Under the pieces are notes generated by a model, which saw nothing but the letters and a program-made list of their open reading frames with translations, did no database searches and was not told where the DNA came from. Of a stretch of 64,000 nt of DNA, positions 33,053-41,991 are shown one piece after another. Source of the DNA: Bradyrhizobium yuanmingense (lineage in GTDB: Bacteria; Pseudomonadota; Alphaproteobacteria; Rhizobiales; Xanthobacteraceae); contig NZ_FMAE01000005.1 of the NCBI RefSeq assembly GCF_900094575.1, positions 426,092-490,091 of the forward strand. Direction: 5' to 3'. Numbering within the stretch: the first letter of the stretch is position 1; the number at the start of each line of letters is the position of its first letter. Made by a program: the position numbers and the translations under genes.

Positions 33053-34243
33053 CTATGAAACACCCTGGCTCGTTCGCCGACCCTGGCGCATCGTTGCGAG
33101 CACGATGTCGGCGGCGAGCACGCTCGGCGATGTGTTGCCGGTCGACATGATCTGATCGAGCCTGGCGAAGGCCTCGACCTGCTGCCGGCGCAGCGGAGAC
33201 TCCGTCAGCACGTCCCGAAGCGCCGGCGCCAGCTTCTCCGGCGTGCATTCCTCCTGCAAATACTCGGGAATGACATCCTTGCCGATCACGAGATTGGCAA
33301 GGATCACCGAGGAGACACGGATCGCGCGTCGCAGGATGAACGCCTCGATCGCGCCGACGCGATAGGCCGTCACCATCGGAATGCCCGACAGCGCGAGCTC
33401 GAGCGTCACCGTGCCGGATTTCGCCAGCGCGGCGTGAGCGATGCGGAAGGCCGCACGCCGCTCGTTCTCGCCGATCACGATCTGAGGCTTGACCGGCCAG
33501 CTCGCGATGCCTTCGCGGATGGTGGCTTCGAGATGCGGCATGGTCGGCAGCATCAGTTCGAACGCACAGCCCTCACCCCTTAAGCGACCGAGCGTTGCGC
33601 CGAACACGTCGAGATGATGCCTGACCTCGCTGCGGCGGCTGCCGGGCAGCACCAGCAGCACCGGCGGCTCACTGTCGCGGCACGCCTGCTCCTCCGCACT
33701 CGGCCGCAGCGAGCCCAATTGCTCAATCAGGGGATGGCCGACATAGCTGCAGGGCGGGCCGCCGAGCTTGCGGTATTCCTCGGGCTCGAACGGCAGCAGG
33801 CCGAGCACGTGGTCGACATAGCCGAGCATGGTCCGCGCCCGTCCTGGCCGCCATGCCCAGAGCTGCGGCGAGACGTAGTCGACGATCGGGATCGCGGGAT
33901 TGCGCGCGCGCACGCGGCGGGCGACGCGATGGGTGAAGTCGGGGCTGTCGATGATGACGAGCACGTCGGGCGCGGCCTCGGTCACTGCGTCGGCGGTCTG
34001 CCGGATCAGCCGCAGGATCTTCGGCAATTGCTGCACCACCGCGGCAAACCCGACGATCGAGAGCTCCTCGATCGGAAACAGCGATTCCAGGCCCTCGCGC
34101 GCCATAGTGCGGCCGCCGACGCCGACGAACTGCACGCCGTCGCCGAGGCGCTGGCGCAGCACCTTCATCAAGGCGCTGCCGAGCCTGTCGCCGGACTCCT
34201 CCGTCGCGATCAGGAAGATCTTCCGCTTGGGATCACGCGACAT
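33053..34243 (-). CDS. lpxB: Lipid-A-disaccharide synthase
   Basis: 396 residues: IFLIATEESGDRLGSALMKVLR, FVGVGGRTMAREGLESLFPIEELSIVGFAAVV, VDYVSPQLWAWRPGRARTM, and PPCSYVGHPLIEQL are classic LpxB motifs. It joins UDP-diacylglucosamine and lipid X into the lipid A disaccharide at the inner membrane. The ATG shares its A with the lpxI stop (TGATG), so it is preferred to a GTG one codon earlier. It ends the long envelope gene block. Confidence 0.95.
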   Translation of the reverse strand: MSRDPKRKIFLIATEESGDRLGSALMKVLRQRLGDGVQFVGVGGRTMAREGLESLFPIEELSIVGFAAVVQQLPKILRLIRQTADAVTEAAPDVLVIIDSPDFTHRVARRVRARNPAIPIVDYVSPQLWAWRPGRARTMLGYVDHVLGLLPFEPEEYRKLGGPPCSYVGHPLIEQLGSLRPSAEEQACRDSEPPVLLVLPGSRRSEVRHHLDVFGATLGRLRGEGCAFELMLPTMPHLEATIREGIASWPVKPQIVIGENERRAAFRIAHAALAKSGTVTLELALSGIPMVTAYRVGAIEAFILRRAIRVSSVILANLVIGKDVIPEYLQEECTPEKLAPALRDVLTESPLRRQQVEAFARLDQIMSTGNTSPSVLAADIVLATMRQGRRTSQGVS

Positions 34244-35112
34244 CACGCGGGCAGGCCGATGACGAAGAGATATTTGGCATCGGCAAGCGCGATCATCGTC
34301 TGCGGCTCGGCGGCGATGGTGTTGCCCGCGATGACGGCGATGCCGGCAAGGCCGGCAGCCGCGACGCCCTCGATGGTGCGCGGACCGATCGTCGGCAGGT
34401 CGAAGCGCAGGTCCTGGCCGCTCTTCGGCGCCTTCACCAGCACACCGCGTCCGGTGGCGGCGCGGATGCGGCCCTCCTCGCGCAGCCTCGCGACGCGGGC
34501 GAGCAGCGCGTCGGTGCCCTCGATGTCCTCGACCGCCACCACGTGGCCATCGATCACGACCACGGCCTGGCCGATGTCGAACGGGCCGAGCGCGGTCAGC
34601 ACCGCCCGGCCGCGCGCGATGTCGGCCTTGCTGGCATCGCTCGGCCAGGCGCGGCTGATGCAGCCCTCGGGCATCAGGAGATCCGGCGCGACGTCCTTGA
34701 TGCCGACCATCCGGAAGCCGTCCTGCTCGAGGATGCGGCCCACACCCGACAGCAAATGATCGTCGCCGCCACGGAAGGCGCGGATGACGTTGCCGAGCAG
34801 GCGCAGCGTCGTGAAGTCGAACCGGATCTCGGACAGCGAAGGCCGCACCAACGTGCCGATGAAGATCAGGTCGCGGCAGCCCTCCTCGCGGAACAGCCGC
34901 ATCGCGCGTCCGAGCTGGCCGACGGAGATCCAGCGATGCCGGTACTTCTCCACCCGCTGGGGATCGCAGGCGCCGCGCAGCGGAAACAGCACCGGCGTGA
35001 TGCCGTGCGCGGCGAGCGACTCGGCGACCGCGAACGGCATGGCTCCGCCCCCGGCGACGATGCCGACCGGTGACGAAACCTGCAAAGCCGCCGATGTCGT
35101 GCCCGCGGCCAT
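34243..35112 (-). CDS. lpxI: UDP-2,3-diacylglucosamine pyrophosphatase (LpxI type)
   Basis: 289 residues: SPVGIVAGGGAMPFAVAESLAAHG, DLIFIGTLVRPSLSEIRFDFTTLRLL, GGDDHLLSGVGRILEQDGF and the conserved KAPKSGQDLRFDLPTIGPRTIE near the end identify LpxI, the alphaproteobacterial replacement for LpxH. It cleaves UDP-diacylglucosamine to lipid X, the direct LpxB substrate. It is coupled to lpxB through TGATG. Confidence 0.93.
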   Translation of the reverse strand: MAAGTTSAALQVSSPVGIVAGGGAMPFAVAESLAAHGITPVLFPLRGACDPQRVEKYRHRWISVGQLGRAMRLFREEGCRDLIFIGTLVRPSLSEIRFDFTTLRLLGNVIRAFRGGDDHLLSGVGRILEQDGFRMVGIKDVAPDLLMPEGCISRAWPSDASKADIARGRAVLTALGPFDIGQAVVVIDGHVVAVEDIEGTDALLARVARLREEGRIRAATGRGVLVKAPKSGQDLRFDLPTIGPRTIEGVAAAGLAGIAVIAGNTIAAEPQTMIALADAKYLFVIGLPA

Positions 35113-35141
35113 CCCAAGATCACTCCAAGATCATTTCAAGA

Positions 35142-35933
35142 TCACTTCGCGATGGCGGGAAGACAGAGCGGGCGCTTGCCCTTGCCGATGAAGTCGAGAA
35201 TTTCGGCGATCGCGGGGTCCTCGCCCGCGAGCGGCCGCGCCGCCTCCAGCCGCTCGGCGAAGGTGCCGGCGCCATGGAATAGCTTCTGGTAGAACGCACG
35301 CACGGTGGCAAGCCGCTGCTTGGTGAACTTGCGACGCTTCATGCCGATCAGATTGAGGCCTTCGAGCACGGCATATTGGCCGTTGACGAGACCGAATGGA
35401 ATGATGTCGTCGCGCACGCCACACACGCCGCCGACCATGACCTGCGGTCCGATACGGGTGAACTGATGCACGGCGGACAGCCCGCCGATGAAGACGAAGT
35501 CGCCGATCTCGCAATGGCCGCCGAGCGTTGCCGAGGTCGCGAAGATCACGTCGTTGCCGAGATGGCAGTCGTGGCCGACGTGGCTGCAGTTCATGAAATA
35601 GCCGCGGTCGCCAACCGAGGTGACGCCCCCGCCAGCGACGGTACCCGCGTTCATGGTGACGGATTCGCGGATGGTACAGCCCGCGCCGATCCTGAGCTGC
35701 GTCAGCTCGCCACGATAGCTGAGCGATTGCGGCGGCGTGCCCAGCGAAGCGAACGGATAGATGGTGCAGTCGTCGCCGATCGTGGTTTGCGCCGTGATGT
35801 GCACATGCCCGATCAGCTTGCAGTTCGCGCCGATGACGACGTTCGGGCCGATGATGCAATAGGGTCCGATCTCGGTGCCCTCGCCGATCACGGCGCCGTC
35901 CGCGATCCGCGCGGTGGGATCAATCTTGCTCAT
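35142..35933 (-). CDS. lpxA: UDP-N-acetylglucosamine acyltransferase
   Basis: 263 residues. Left-handed beta-helix hexapeptide repeats run from the N-terminus (IDPTARIADGAVIGEGTEIGPYC) to about residue 180; SHVGHDCHLGNDVIF contains the catalytic His. A C-terminal helical domain (GLNLIGMKRRKFTKQRLATVRAFYQKLF) completes LpxA. It adds the first acyl chain in lipid A synthesis. ATG at MSKIDPT is chosen over a start seven codons earlier by family alignment. It ends 29 bases before lpxI. Confidence 0.95.
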   Translation of the reverse strand: MSKIDPTARIADGAVIGEGTEIGPYCIIGPNVVIGANCKLIGHVHITAQTTIGDDCTIYPFASLGTPPQSLSYRGELTQLRIGAGCTIRESVTMNAGTVAGGGVTSVGDRGYFMNCSHVGHDCHLGNDVIFATSATLGGHCEIGDFVFIGGLSAVHQFTRIGPQVMVGGVCGVRDDIIPFGLVNGQYAVLEGLNLIGMKRRKFTKQRLATVRAFYQKLFHGAGTFAERLEAARPLAGEDPAIAEILDFIGKGKRPLCLPAIAK

Positions 35934-36109
35934 CAAGCCAATCTTACTCGTCAAGAAGGTCGGGTTATGTATTGAAGTCGCTCGGTTTTCGGCTGGTTAG
36001 CGCGACTATGCCCGATCTGTCCAGTGACGTATCATCTCGCCGTGTTTCAAGTGCCGGATGAGGCGGCCTTCCCGTCCCGTCGTCAGGTTCATGCGGAGCT
36101 TCAACGATC

Positions 36110-36430
36110 GTGGTCAGGGCCCTGATCCTTCTGCTGGCGCAGCTCGCGGATACTCCGATCGTGTCGGAGGCGGTCGAGACCGGCGAACACCGCCTGGTCG
36201 ATCTCCGGACATTCGAGTGCCGGGACATCACCCGCAGCACGGTGCTTCAGCGGGTCTGTTACGATCGCGCGCAGCAGGACCTGATCGTCGCGAGCAACGG
36301 CGCCTATCACCGCTATTGCGGCGTGACGGCCGATACGGTCGAACGCCTCCTCGTCGCGCCCTCCATGGGCCAGTTCTTCAACCGGACTATCAGGCGGGAG
36401 GCGGCCGGCAGCCGCTACGATTGCACCTGA
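36110..36430 (+). CDS. KTSC-domain protein on the opposite strand of the lpx block
   Basis: 106 residues from GTG. After a hydrophobic start (VRALILLLAQLADTPIV), the C-terminal 60 residues VCYDRAQQDLIVASNGAYHRYCGVTADTVERLLVAPSMGQFFNRTIR match the KTSC domain (YD-x-x-x-x-x-L-x-V-x-F-x-x-G-x-x-Y-x-Y-x-x-V-P), an unstudied module also found at the C-terminus of some lysyl-tRNA synthetases. The start segment may be a signal peptide. It is the only plus-strand gene within the 15-kb minus-strand envelope block, lying between lpxA and fabZ, and it converges on fabZ with 12 bases between stops. Confidence 0.65.
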   Translation: MVRALILLLAQLADTPIVSEAVETGEHRLVDLRTFECRDITRSTVLQRVCYDRAQQDLIVASNGAYHRYCGVTADTVERLLVAPSMGQFFNRTIRREAAGSRYDCT

Positions 36431-36442
36431 GCCCAGTGCCGC

Positions 36443-36904
36443 TCAATCGGTCAACATGGCGCCGACGTCGGCTTCGGCAACGACCTGACCGTTGACCTTT
36501 GCATCGCCGTGAAACCACCACATGGTCTTGCGGCGGCCGAGCGAGCGCATGTGATACTCGATCGTATCGCCCGGCAGCACCGGCTTGCGAAACTTGCACT
36601 TGTCGATGGTGAGGAAATAGACCGCCCGCGGCTTCTCGGTGCCCTCGACCGACTTGATGCCGATCACGCCCGCGGTCTGCGCCATCGCCTCGATCATCAT
36701 GACACCGGGATAAACCGGACGCTCGGGGAAATGTCCCTGGAACGCCGGCTCGTTGAAGGTGACGTTCTTGATGCCGATGCCGCTGTAATCGGCGCGGATG
36801 TTGATCACGCGGTCGATCAGCAGCATCGGAAAGCGGTGCGGCAGTGTCTGGAGGATCGCGTTGATGTCCACCAGCTCGAACTTAACAGGTGATTCCGCCG
36901 TCAT
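36443..36904 (-). CDS. fabZ: (3R)-hydroxyacyl-ACP dehydratase
   Basis: 153 residues: LPHRFPMLLIDRV, then FNEPAFQGHFPERPVYPGVMMIEAMAQTAGV with the catalytic His and Glu of the hot-dog fold. It dehydrates hydroxyacyl-ACP in fatty acid synthesis, competing with LpxA/LpxD for the same acyl-ACP pool. The ATG overlaps the lpxD stop as ATGA, which fixes the start. Confidence 0.96.
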   Translation of the reverse strand: MTAESPVKFELVDINAILQTLPHRFPMLLIDRVINIRADYSGIGIKNVTFNEPAFQGHFPERPVYPGVMMIEAMAQTAGVIGIKSVEGTEKPRAVYFLTIDKCKFRKPVLPGDTIEYHMRSLGRRKTMWWFHGDAKVNGQVVAEADVGAMLTD

Positions 36905-37968
36905 TCCCGTCCCTCGTCCTTCGGATCGGCCTTGCTGTCGCGTACCAGCCGCTCCACCGCGATGATCTCCTTGAACCATTGCTTGGTCGGCTTGGCGAAG
37001 TGCCCGCCCCAGCGGCCGCCCGGCGGGATGTCGTCCTTGACCGCGCTCATCGCCGTCACCTGCGCCCCGTCGCCGATCTTGAGGTGATTGTTGATGCCAA
37101 CCTTCGCTCCGAGCGCCACGTTGTCGCCGATGGTCAGGCTGCCGGCGAGCCCGATCTGGGCCGCGAGCAGGCAGTGCCGGCCGATCGTCACATTGTGGCC
37201 GATCTGGACCTGATTGTCGATTTTGGTCCCCTCGCCGATCACGGTGTCACGCAAGGACCCGCGGTCGATCGTGGTGTTGGCCCCGACCTCGACGTCGTTC
37301 TGGATCAGCACGCGCCCGGTCTGCGGCACCTTCAGATGGCCCTCGGGGCCGAAGAAGATGAAGCCGTAGCCGTCCTGGCCGATCGAGCAGCCGGGATGGA
37401 TCAGCACGTTGTTGCCGATCAGGGCGCACTGGATAGCGGTCCGGGCGCCGACATTGCAATCCCGGCCGATCTTGACGCCGGGACCGATCACCGCCCCGAC
37501 GCCAATCACAGTGCCACTGCCGATCTCGACGTCCGGGCCGATCACGGCCAGGGGGTCGACGACCACGCCGTCCTCGAGCCGGGCCGTGGGATCGATGATG
37601 GCCGATGGCGCGATACCGTCGTTGCCGACCCAGGATTGCGGCCGCAGCGCGTCGGCGTGCCATTCCCGCGCGATCCGGACAAAGGCGCGGAATGGCTGCG
37701 CCACCCGCAGCACGGCCACATGTTCGGGCACCTCGGCCTCGAAGCGCGGACTGACCAGACAGGCCCCTGCCTTGGTCGCCCTGAGCTGATCGGCGTATTT
37801 GAGGTTGTCGAAGAACGCCAGATGCATCGGGCCAGCTTCGTCGAGCGAAGCAAGGCCCGTGATGACGTGGCCGCCCCTCGCGGGGTCGACCAGCTGCGCC
37901 TTTGTCAGCGTGGCAATGTCGGCCAACGCTGCGGCAGGCGGCTTTGTGAAGAAGATCGGCTGCGCCAT
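36901..37968 (-). CDS. lpxD: UDP-3-O-(3-hydroxyacyl)glucosamine N-acyltransferase
   Basis: 355 residues. The N-terminal uridine-binding domain (MAQPIFFTKPPAAALADIA) is followed by hexapeptide repeats (about 110-300), including QIGHNVTIGRHCLLAAQIGLAGS with the catalytic His, and a C-terminal helix (RWGGHFAKPTKQWFKEI). It adds the second acyl chain to the lipid A precursor. Coupled to fabZ. Confidence 0.95.
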   Translation of the reverse strand: MAQPIFFTKPPAAALADIATLTKAQLVDPARGGHVITGLASLDEAGPMHLAFFDNLKYADQLRATKAGACLVSPRFEAEVPEHVAVLRVAQPFRAFVRIAREWHADALRPQSWVGNDGIAPSAIIDPTARLEDGVVVDPLAVIGPDVEIGSGTVIGVGAVIGPGVKIGRDCNVGARTAIQCALIGNNVLIHPGCSIGQDGYGFIFFGPEGHLKVPQTGRVLIQNDVEVGANTTIDRGSLRDTVIGEGTKIDNQVQIGHNVTIGRHCLLAAQIGLAGSLTIGDNVALGAKVGINNHLKIGDGAQVTAMSAVKDDIPPGGRWGGHFAKPTKQWFKEIIAVERLVRDSKADPKDEGRE

Positions 37969-38093
37969 TCCACCCCGTCGCGGTCCGGCTTCGGCATGAA
38001 GCGGTCAGGCCGCATCATGCCTCATGTCCTGGATCGGCACGATCCCTTTCCGATACCGGTTCCGGTGATCCGGATCGTGCCGTGCTGATCGAA

Positions 38094-40619
38094 TTAGAAC
38101 GTGGTGCCGCCGCCGAACCGGAATTCCTGCGTGCGGTCGTACTTGCCCTTGCTGAGCGGCACGGCGTAGTCGAAGCGCAGCGGTCCGAACGGCGACTGCC
38201 AGATCACGCCGACACCGACCGACGAGCGAACGACCTTGCTGTCGTCATAGACGAGACCGGTGCAGGTCCCCGTGCTCGAGGGATTGATGCTCGACGGGAT
38301 ACATCCCGGCGCATTGACCTCGTTGGTGGTGGTCCAGCTCGTCGGTCCCTTGTAGTCGTAGAGGCCGCCGGCGTCGGCATAGACGGCGCCCTTCAGACCC
38401 ACTTCCTTGGGCAGGAACCAGAACGGCATCTGCAATTCGAACGAAGCACCCCAATACTGGGTGCCACCGAGCGCATCCTGCGTGCCGAACGGGTTCAAGT
38501 CGCGCGGACCGATGCCGTTCGGGGCGAAGCCGCGGACGAGGTTCGGGCCCATCTGGAAGTGGTCGAGCATGCGCAGATCGGTGCCGATCTTGTTCAGCAT
38601 GCCGCCTTGCAAGCGGACGAGGCCGACGATGTCGGACACGAGCGGAGTGTAGTACTTCGCATCGACGACCGACTTCAGATAGGAGACGTCGCCGCCGACG
38701 CCGGCGAAGTCCTGCCGGAAGTCGACGAGCAGGCCGTCGGTCGGGTTCTTGTTGTTGTCCAGCGTGTTGTAGGTCAGCGTGTAGCCGAGCGCCGAAGTCA
38801 GCGTCTTGCCGTTGGCGAGCTCCTTGCGCACCGGCAGCGAGGCTTCGCCATCGTTGTAGCAGCCGAGGCCGTTGGTGGACGGATCCAGAGGTATACCGGT
38901 GGCAGCAGAGAAGGCCGGGCTGGGATTGAAGGCCGCCGAACCAACCACGTTGTTACAGTTCGCCAGGTAACCCGGCAGGGTGATTTCCTGCCGATAGATC
39001 GAGTAGCGCACCTGGAGCGAGAGATCTTCACGCAAGGAGAAGCCGAGGCGCGGCGAGAAGCCGAGCGTCTTGGTGCCGTAGGAGATGTAGCTGTTGGACT
39101 TCTGCTCACGCTGATAGAGGTCGAGGCCGAGCGCGACGCGGTAGTCGAGCAGGTACGGCTCGACGAACGACAGCGAGTAGCCGCGCGCATACTGGCCATA
39201 GGTCACCGCAGCCTTGGCGAACAGGCCGCGACCAAGCAGGTTGCGCTCGGAGATCGAGACTTCGGCCAGCGCGCCGTCGGTGGTGGAGTAACCGCCCGAG
39301 ACCGAGAAGTCGCCGGTCGACTTTTCTTCCATGTCGACGATCAGGATGACGCGGTCACTCGACGAGCCCGGCTCGGTCGTGATCTTCACGCTCTTGAAAT
39401 AGTCGAGGTTCTTCAGGCGCCGCTCGGCACGGTCGACCAGCGCGCGGTTGTAGGCGTCGCCTTCCGAGATGTCGAACTCGCGGCGGATCACGTAGTCGCG
39501 CGTGCGGGTGTTGCCGCGCAGGTTGATGCGCTCGATATAAGTGCGCGGGCCCTCGTCGATGTTGAACACGACGGACACGGTGTGCGCTTCGAAGTTGCGA
39601 TCGCCGCCGGGCCGGACCACGGCAAAGGCATAGCCGCGGCGGGAGGCTTCGATCTGCATCTCCTCGACCGACTTCTCGACCAATTCGACGTTGTAGAGCG
39701 AGCCGACATTGAGGCGCGAATAGGCGCGCATCGAGCTCGGATCGAAGTTCGGAATGCTGCTGCGGAAATCCACCGCGCCGACGCGGTATTGCTGACCTTC
39801 CTCGATCTTGAAGGTGACGTTGAAGCCCTTCTTCTCCGGATCGTATTCGGTCAGCGCCGCCACGACCTGCACGTCGGCGAAGCCGTTCTTGAGGTAGAAT
39901 CGGCGGATCAGATCGCGATCGGCTTCGACGCGGTCGGGATCGTAGACGTCACCGCTGCCGAGGAAGCTCAGCAGATTCGTCTCGCGCGTCTTGATCACGT
40001 CGCGGAGGCGGTAGGACGAGAAGGCATTGTTGCCGACGAACTCGATCGACCGGACGCCGGTCTTGACGCCCTCCTCGACCGTGAAGATCAGGTCGACGCG
40101 GTTGTTCGGCTGCTCGATGATCTCGGGCGTGACGCGCACGTCGTAGCGGCCGGAGCGGCGATAGATTTCGGCGATACGGAGCGTGTCCGACTGCACCATG
40201 GCGCGGGAGAAGGTGCCGCGGGCCTTGGACTGGACTTCAGCAGTGAGCTGCTCGTCCTTGATCTTCTTGTTGCCCTCGAAGGCGATACGGCCGATCACCG
40301 GGTTTTCCACCACGGAGACGATGAGCTGGCCGCCGGAACCGCGGTTGATCCTGACGTCCTGGAACAGGCCGGTCTCGATCAACGCCTTGAGGCCGTCGTC
40401 GATGGCGGCCTGATCCAGCCGGCCGCCGGGACCCGGCTTGAAATAGGAGCGGATCGTCTCCACCTCGACGCGGCGATTCCCTTCGACGGAAATCGACTGA
40501 ACGGTCTGAGCGAGCGCAGACGAAGACACGAAAACAGCCCCAACCGGGGCAACCACCGGCGCGCCGAACAAGATCAGGGTCGCGAGCAAGCCCCCCCGGA
40601 GTCGCAGTCCAAACTTCAT
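38094..40619 (-). CDS. bamA: Outer membrane protein assembly factor BamA
   Basis: 841 residues. A signal peptide (MKFGLRLRGGLLATLILFGA to SSALAQ), five POTRA domains (starting VQSISVEGNRRVEVETIRSYF, through about residue 430) and a 16-strand barrel ending in the C-terminal Phe of EFRFGGGTTF. The lid-lock motif region and FRQDFAGVGGDVSYLK are typical. The start follows the better signal peptide, seven codons inside the longest frame. It folds and inserts outer-membrane proteins, including the beta-barrel protein encoded near 57 kb. Confidence 0.95.
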   Translation of the reverse strand: MKFGLRLRGGLLATLILFGAPVVAPVGAVFVSSSALAQTVQSISVEGNRRVEVETIRSYFKPGPGGRLDQAAIDDGLKALIETGLFQDVRINRGSGGQLIVSVVENPVIGRIAFEGNKKIKDEQLTAEVQSKARGTFSRAMVQSDTLRIAEIYRRSGRYDVRVTPEIIEQPNNRVDLIFTVEEGVKTGVRSIEFVGNNAFSSYRLRDVIKTRETNLLSFLGSGDVYDPDRVEADRDLIRRFYLKNGFADVQVVAALTEYDPEKKGFNVTFKIEEGQQYRVGAVDFRSSIPNFDPSSMRAYSRLNVGSLYNVELVEKSVEEMQIEASRRGYAFAVVRPGGDRNFEAHTVSVVFNIDEGPRTYIERINLRGNTRTRDYVIRREFDISEGDAYNRALVDRAERRLKNLDYFKSVKITTEPGSSSDRVILIVDMEEKSTGDFSVSGGYSTTDGALAEVSISERNLLGRGLFAKAAVTYGQYARGYSLSFVEPYLLDYRVALGLDLYQREQKSNSYISYGTKTLGFSPRLGFSLREDLSLQVRYSIYRQEITLPGYLANCNNVVGSAAFNPSPAFSAATGIPLDPSTNGLGCYNDGEASLPVRKELANGKTLTSALGYTLTYNTLDNNKNPTDGLLVDFRQDFAGVGGDVSYLKSVVDAKYYTPLVSDIVGLVRLQGGMLNKIGTDLRMLDHFQMGPNLVRGFAPNGIGPRDLNPFGTQDALGGTQYWGASFELQMPFWFLPKEVGLKGAVYADAGGLYDYKGPTSWTTTNEVNAPGCIPSSINPSSTGTCTGLVYDDSKVVRSSVGVGVIWQSPFGPLRFDYAVPLSKGKYDRTQEFRFGGGTTF

Positions 40620-40795
40620 CGCGCAACGCGCCCTTATCATTCCCTGCCAGACCCAACCCCAACGCCGGTCCGGAGATTCCCCAAGTTCAGGCCGCTTGTA
40701 GCCAATTTCGCCGACGCCGCAAACGGCCGGAAGCGCCGTAATTTCAATTTCATTCCAAGACGTTGCTCAACAGCAACGCCACAAAAAAGCCCCTA

Positions 40796-41947
40796 TCAGG
40801 AAGCTGCCATCCGCAGGATGTCGTTGTAGGTCGCAAACACCATCAACATCAGCACCAGGCCAAGCCCGATTCGGAACCCCATTTCCTGGGTCCGCTCGGA
40901 CAAAGGCCGGCCCCGGACCACCTCGGCCGCATAGAACATCAGGTGGCCGCCATCGAGCAGCGGGATCGGGAACAGGTTCAAAAGGCCGATCGACACCGAC
41001 AGCACCGCGCAGAGATTGATCACGAACTGGAACCCGGCGCTGGCCGCCTGCCCCGACATTTTCGCGATTCCCAGGACGCCGCTGACCTCGTTCGGATTGC
41101 CCTGGCCGACGAACAGCGAGCCCAGGAACTTGAAGGTGCTGGTGATGATGAACCAGACCTGCTCGACGCCGATCTTGAGCGCTTCGCCGACGCCGACCGG
41201 GGTGGTCGAGGCCTCCCCGGCCTGCGACTTGTGCTCGATGCCGAGAACGCCGAGACGGTGGCTGTTGCCAAACGGGTCCTTGCGCTCCAGCAGCGCCGGG
41301 GTCGCGGTCAGCGAGACGACGGCGCCGTCGCGCTTCACCTGGAAGGTAAGAGCCGAACCGGCGTTCATCGCAACGATTCGCTGCATGTCGGCAAAGCTCT
41401 CGATCGGCTTGCCGTCGATCTGGATGACGACGTCGCCCACCTTGAAGCCGGCGGCAGCCGCCGCGCCGTTGGCGACGACACCGTCGACCCGGGCGATCGT
41501 GCTCGGCTTGCCGTAATAGAGCGCCATTCCGGCGAAGATCAGCGCGCCCAGGATGAAATTGGCGATTGGTCCGGCCGCGACGATCGCCGCCCGGGGACCG
41601 ACCTTCTTGTGGTGGAAGCTGCCGGCGCGCTCCTCGGCCGACATAGCCGCCAGCGTCTGGGCCGACGGGGTCGAGGCCTCGCTCTCGTCGCCGAAGAACT
41701 TGACGTAGCCGCCGAGCGGGATCGCCGAGATCTTCCAGCGGGTGCCATGGCGGTCGTTGAAGCCGACCAGCTCGGGGCCGAAGCCGAGCGAAAAGGTTAA
41801 CACGCGTACGCCCGCCCAGCGCGCGACCAGGAAATGGCCGAGCTCGTGGAAGAACACGACAATGGTCAGGACGAACAGGAAGGGAACCGCGTAGCCGAGG
41901 AGCCCATGGCTCAACGTATTGAAACTATGGACGAAAAAGTCGATCAT
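40796..41947 (-). CDS. rseP: RIP zinc metalloprotease RseP
   Basis: 383 residues. The first membrane helix carries the zinc motif HELGH (FFHELGHFLVARW). One recognisable PDZ domain (about 125-210, KVGDVVIQIDGKPIESFADM) is followed by the C-terminal zinc ligand segment NLFPIPLLDGGHL. It cuts membrane-bound anti-sigma factors and signal peptide remnants. It lies between dxr and bamA in the usual alphaproteobacterial order. Confidence 0.95.
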   Translation of the reverse strand: MIDFFVHSFNTLSHGLLGYAVPFLFVLTIVVFFHELGHFLVARWAGVRVLTFSLGFGPELVGFNDRHGTRWKISAIPLGGYVKFFGDESEASTPSAQTLAAMSAEERAGSFHHKKVGPRAAIVAAGPIANFILGALIFAGMALYYGKPSTIARVDGVVANGAAAAAGFKVGDVVIQIDGKPIESFADMQRIVAMNAGSALTFQVKRDGAVVSLTATPALLERKDPFGNSHRLGVLGIEHKSQAGEASTTPVGVGEALKIGVEQVWFIITSTFKFLGSLFVGQGNPNEVSGVLGIAKMSGQAASAGFQFVINLCAVLSVSIGLLNLFPIPLLDGGHLMFYAAEVVRGRPLSERTQEMGFRIGLGLVLMLMVFATYNDILRMAAS

Positions 41948-41991
41948 CGAATTCCCTCACCCAGCGCCGCAAGGCCCTGGTCCCGAACCAA

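Noticed and set aside
38082..40829. 915-codon plus-strand frame opposite bamA
   Set aside because: Shadow of bamA; low-complexity composition and no ribosome site or domain.
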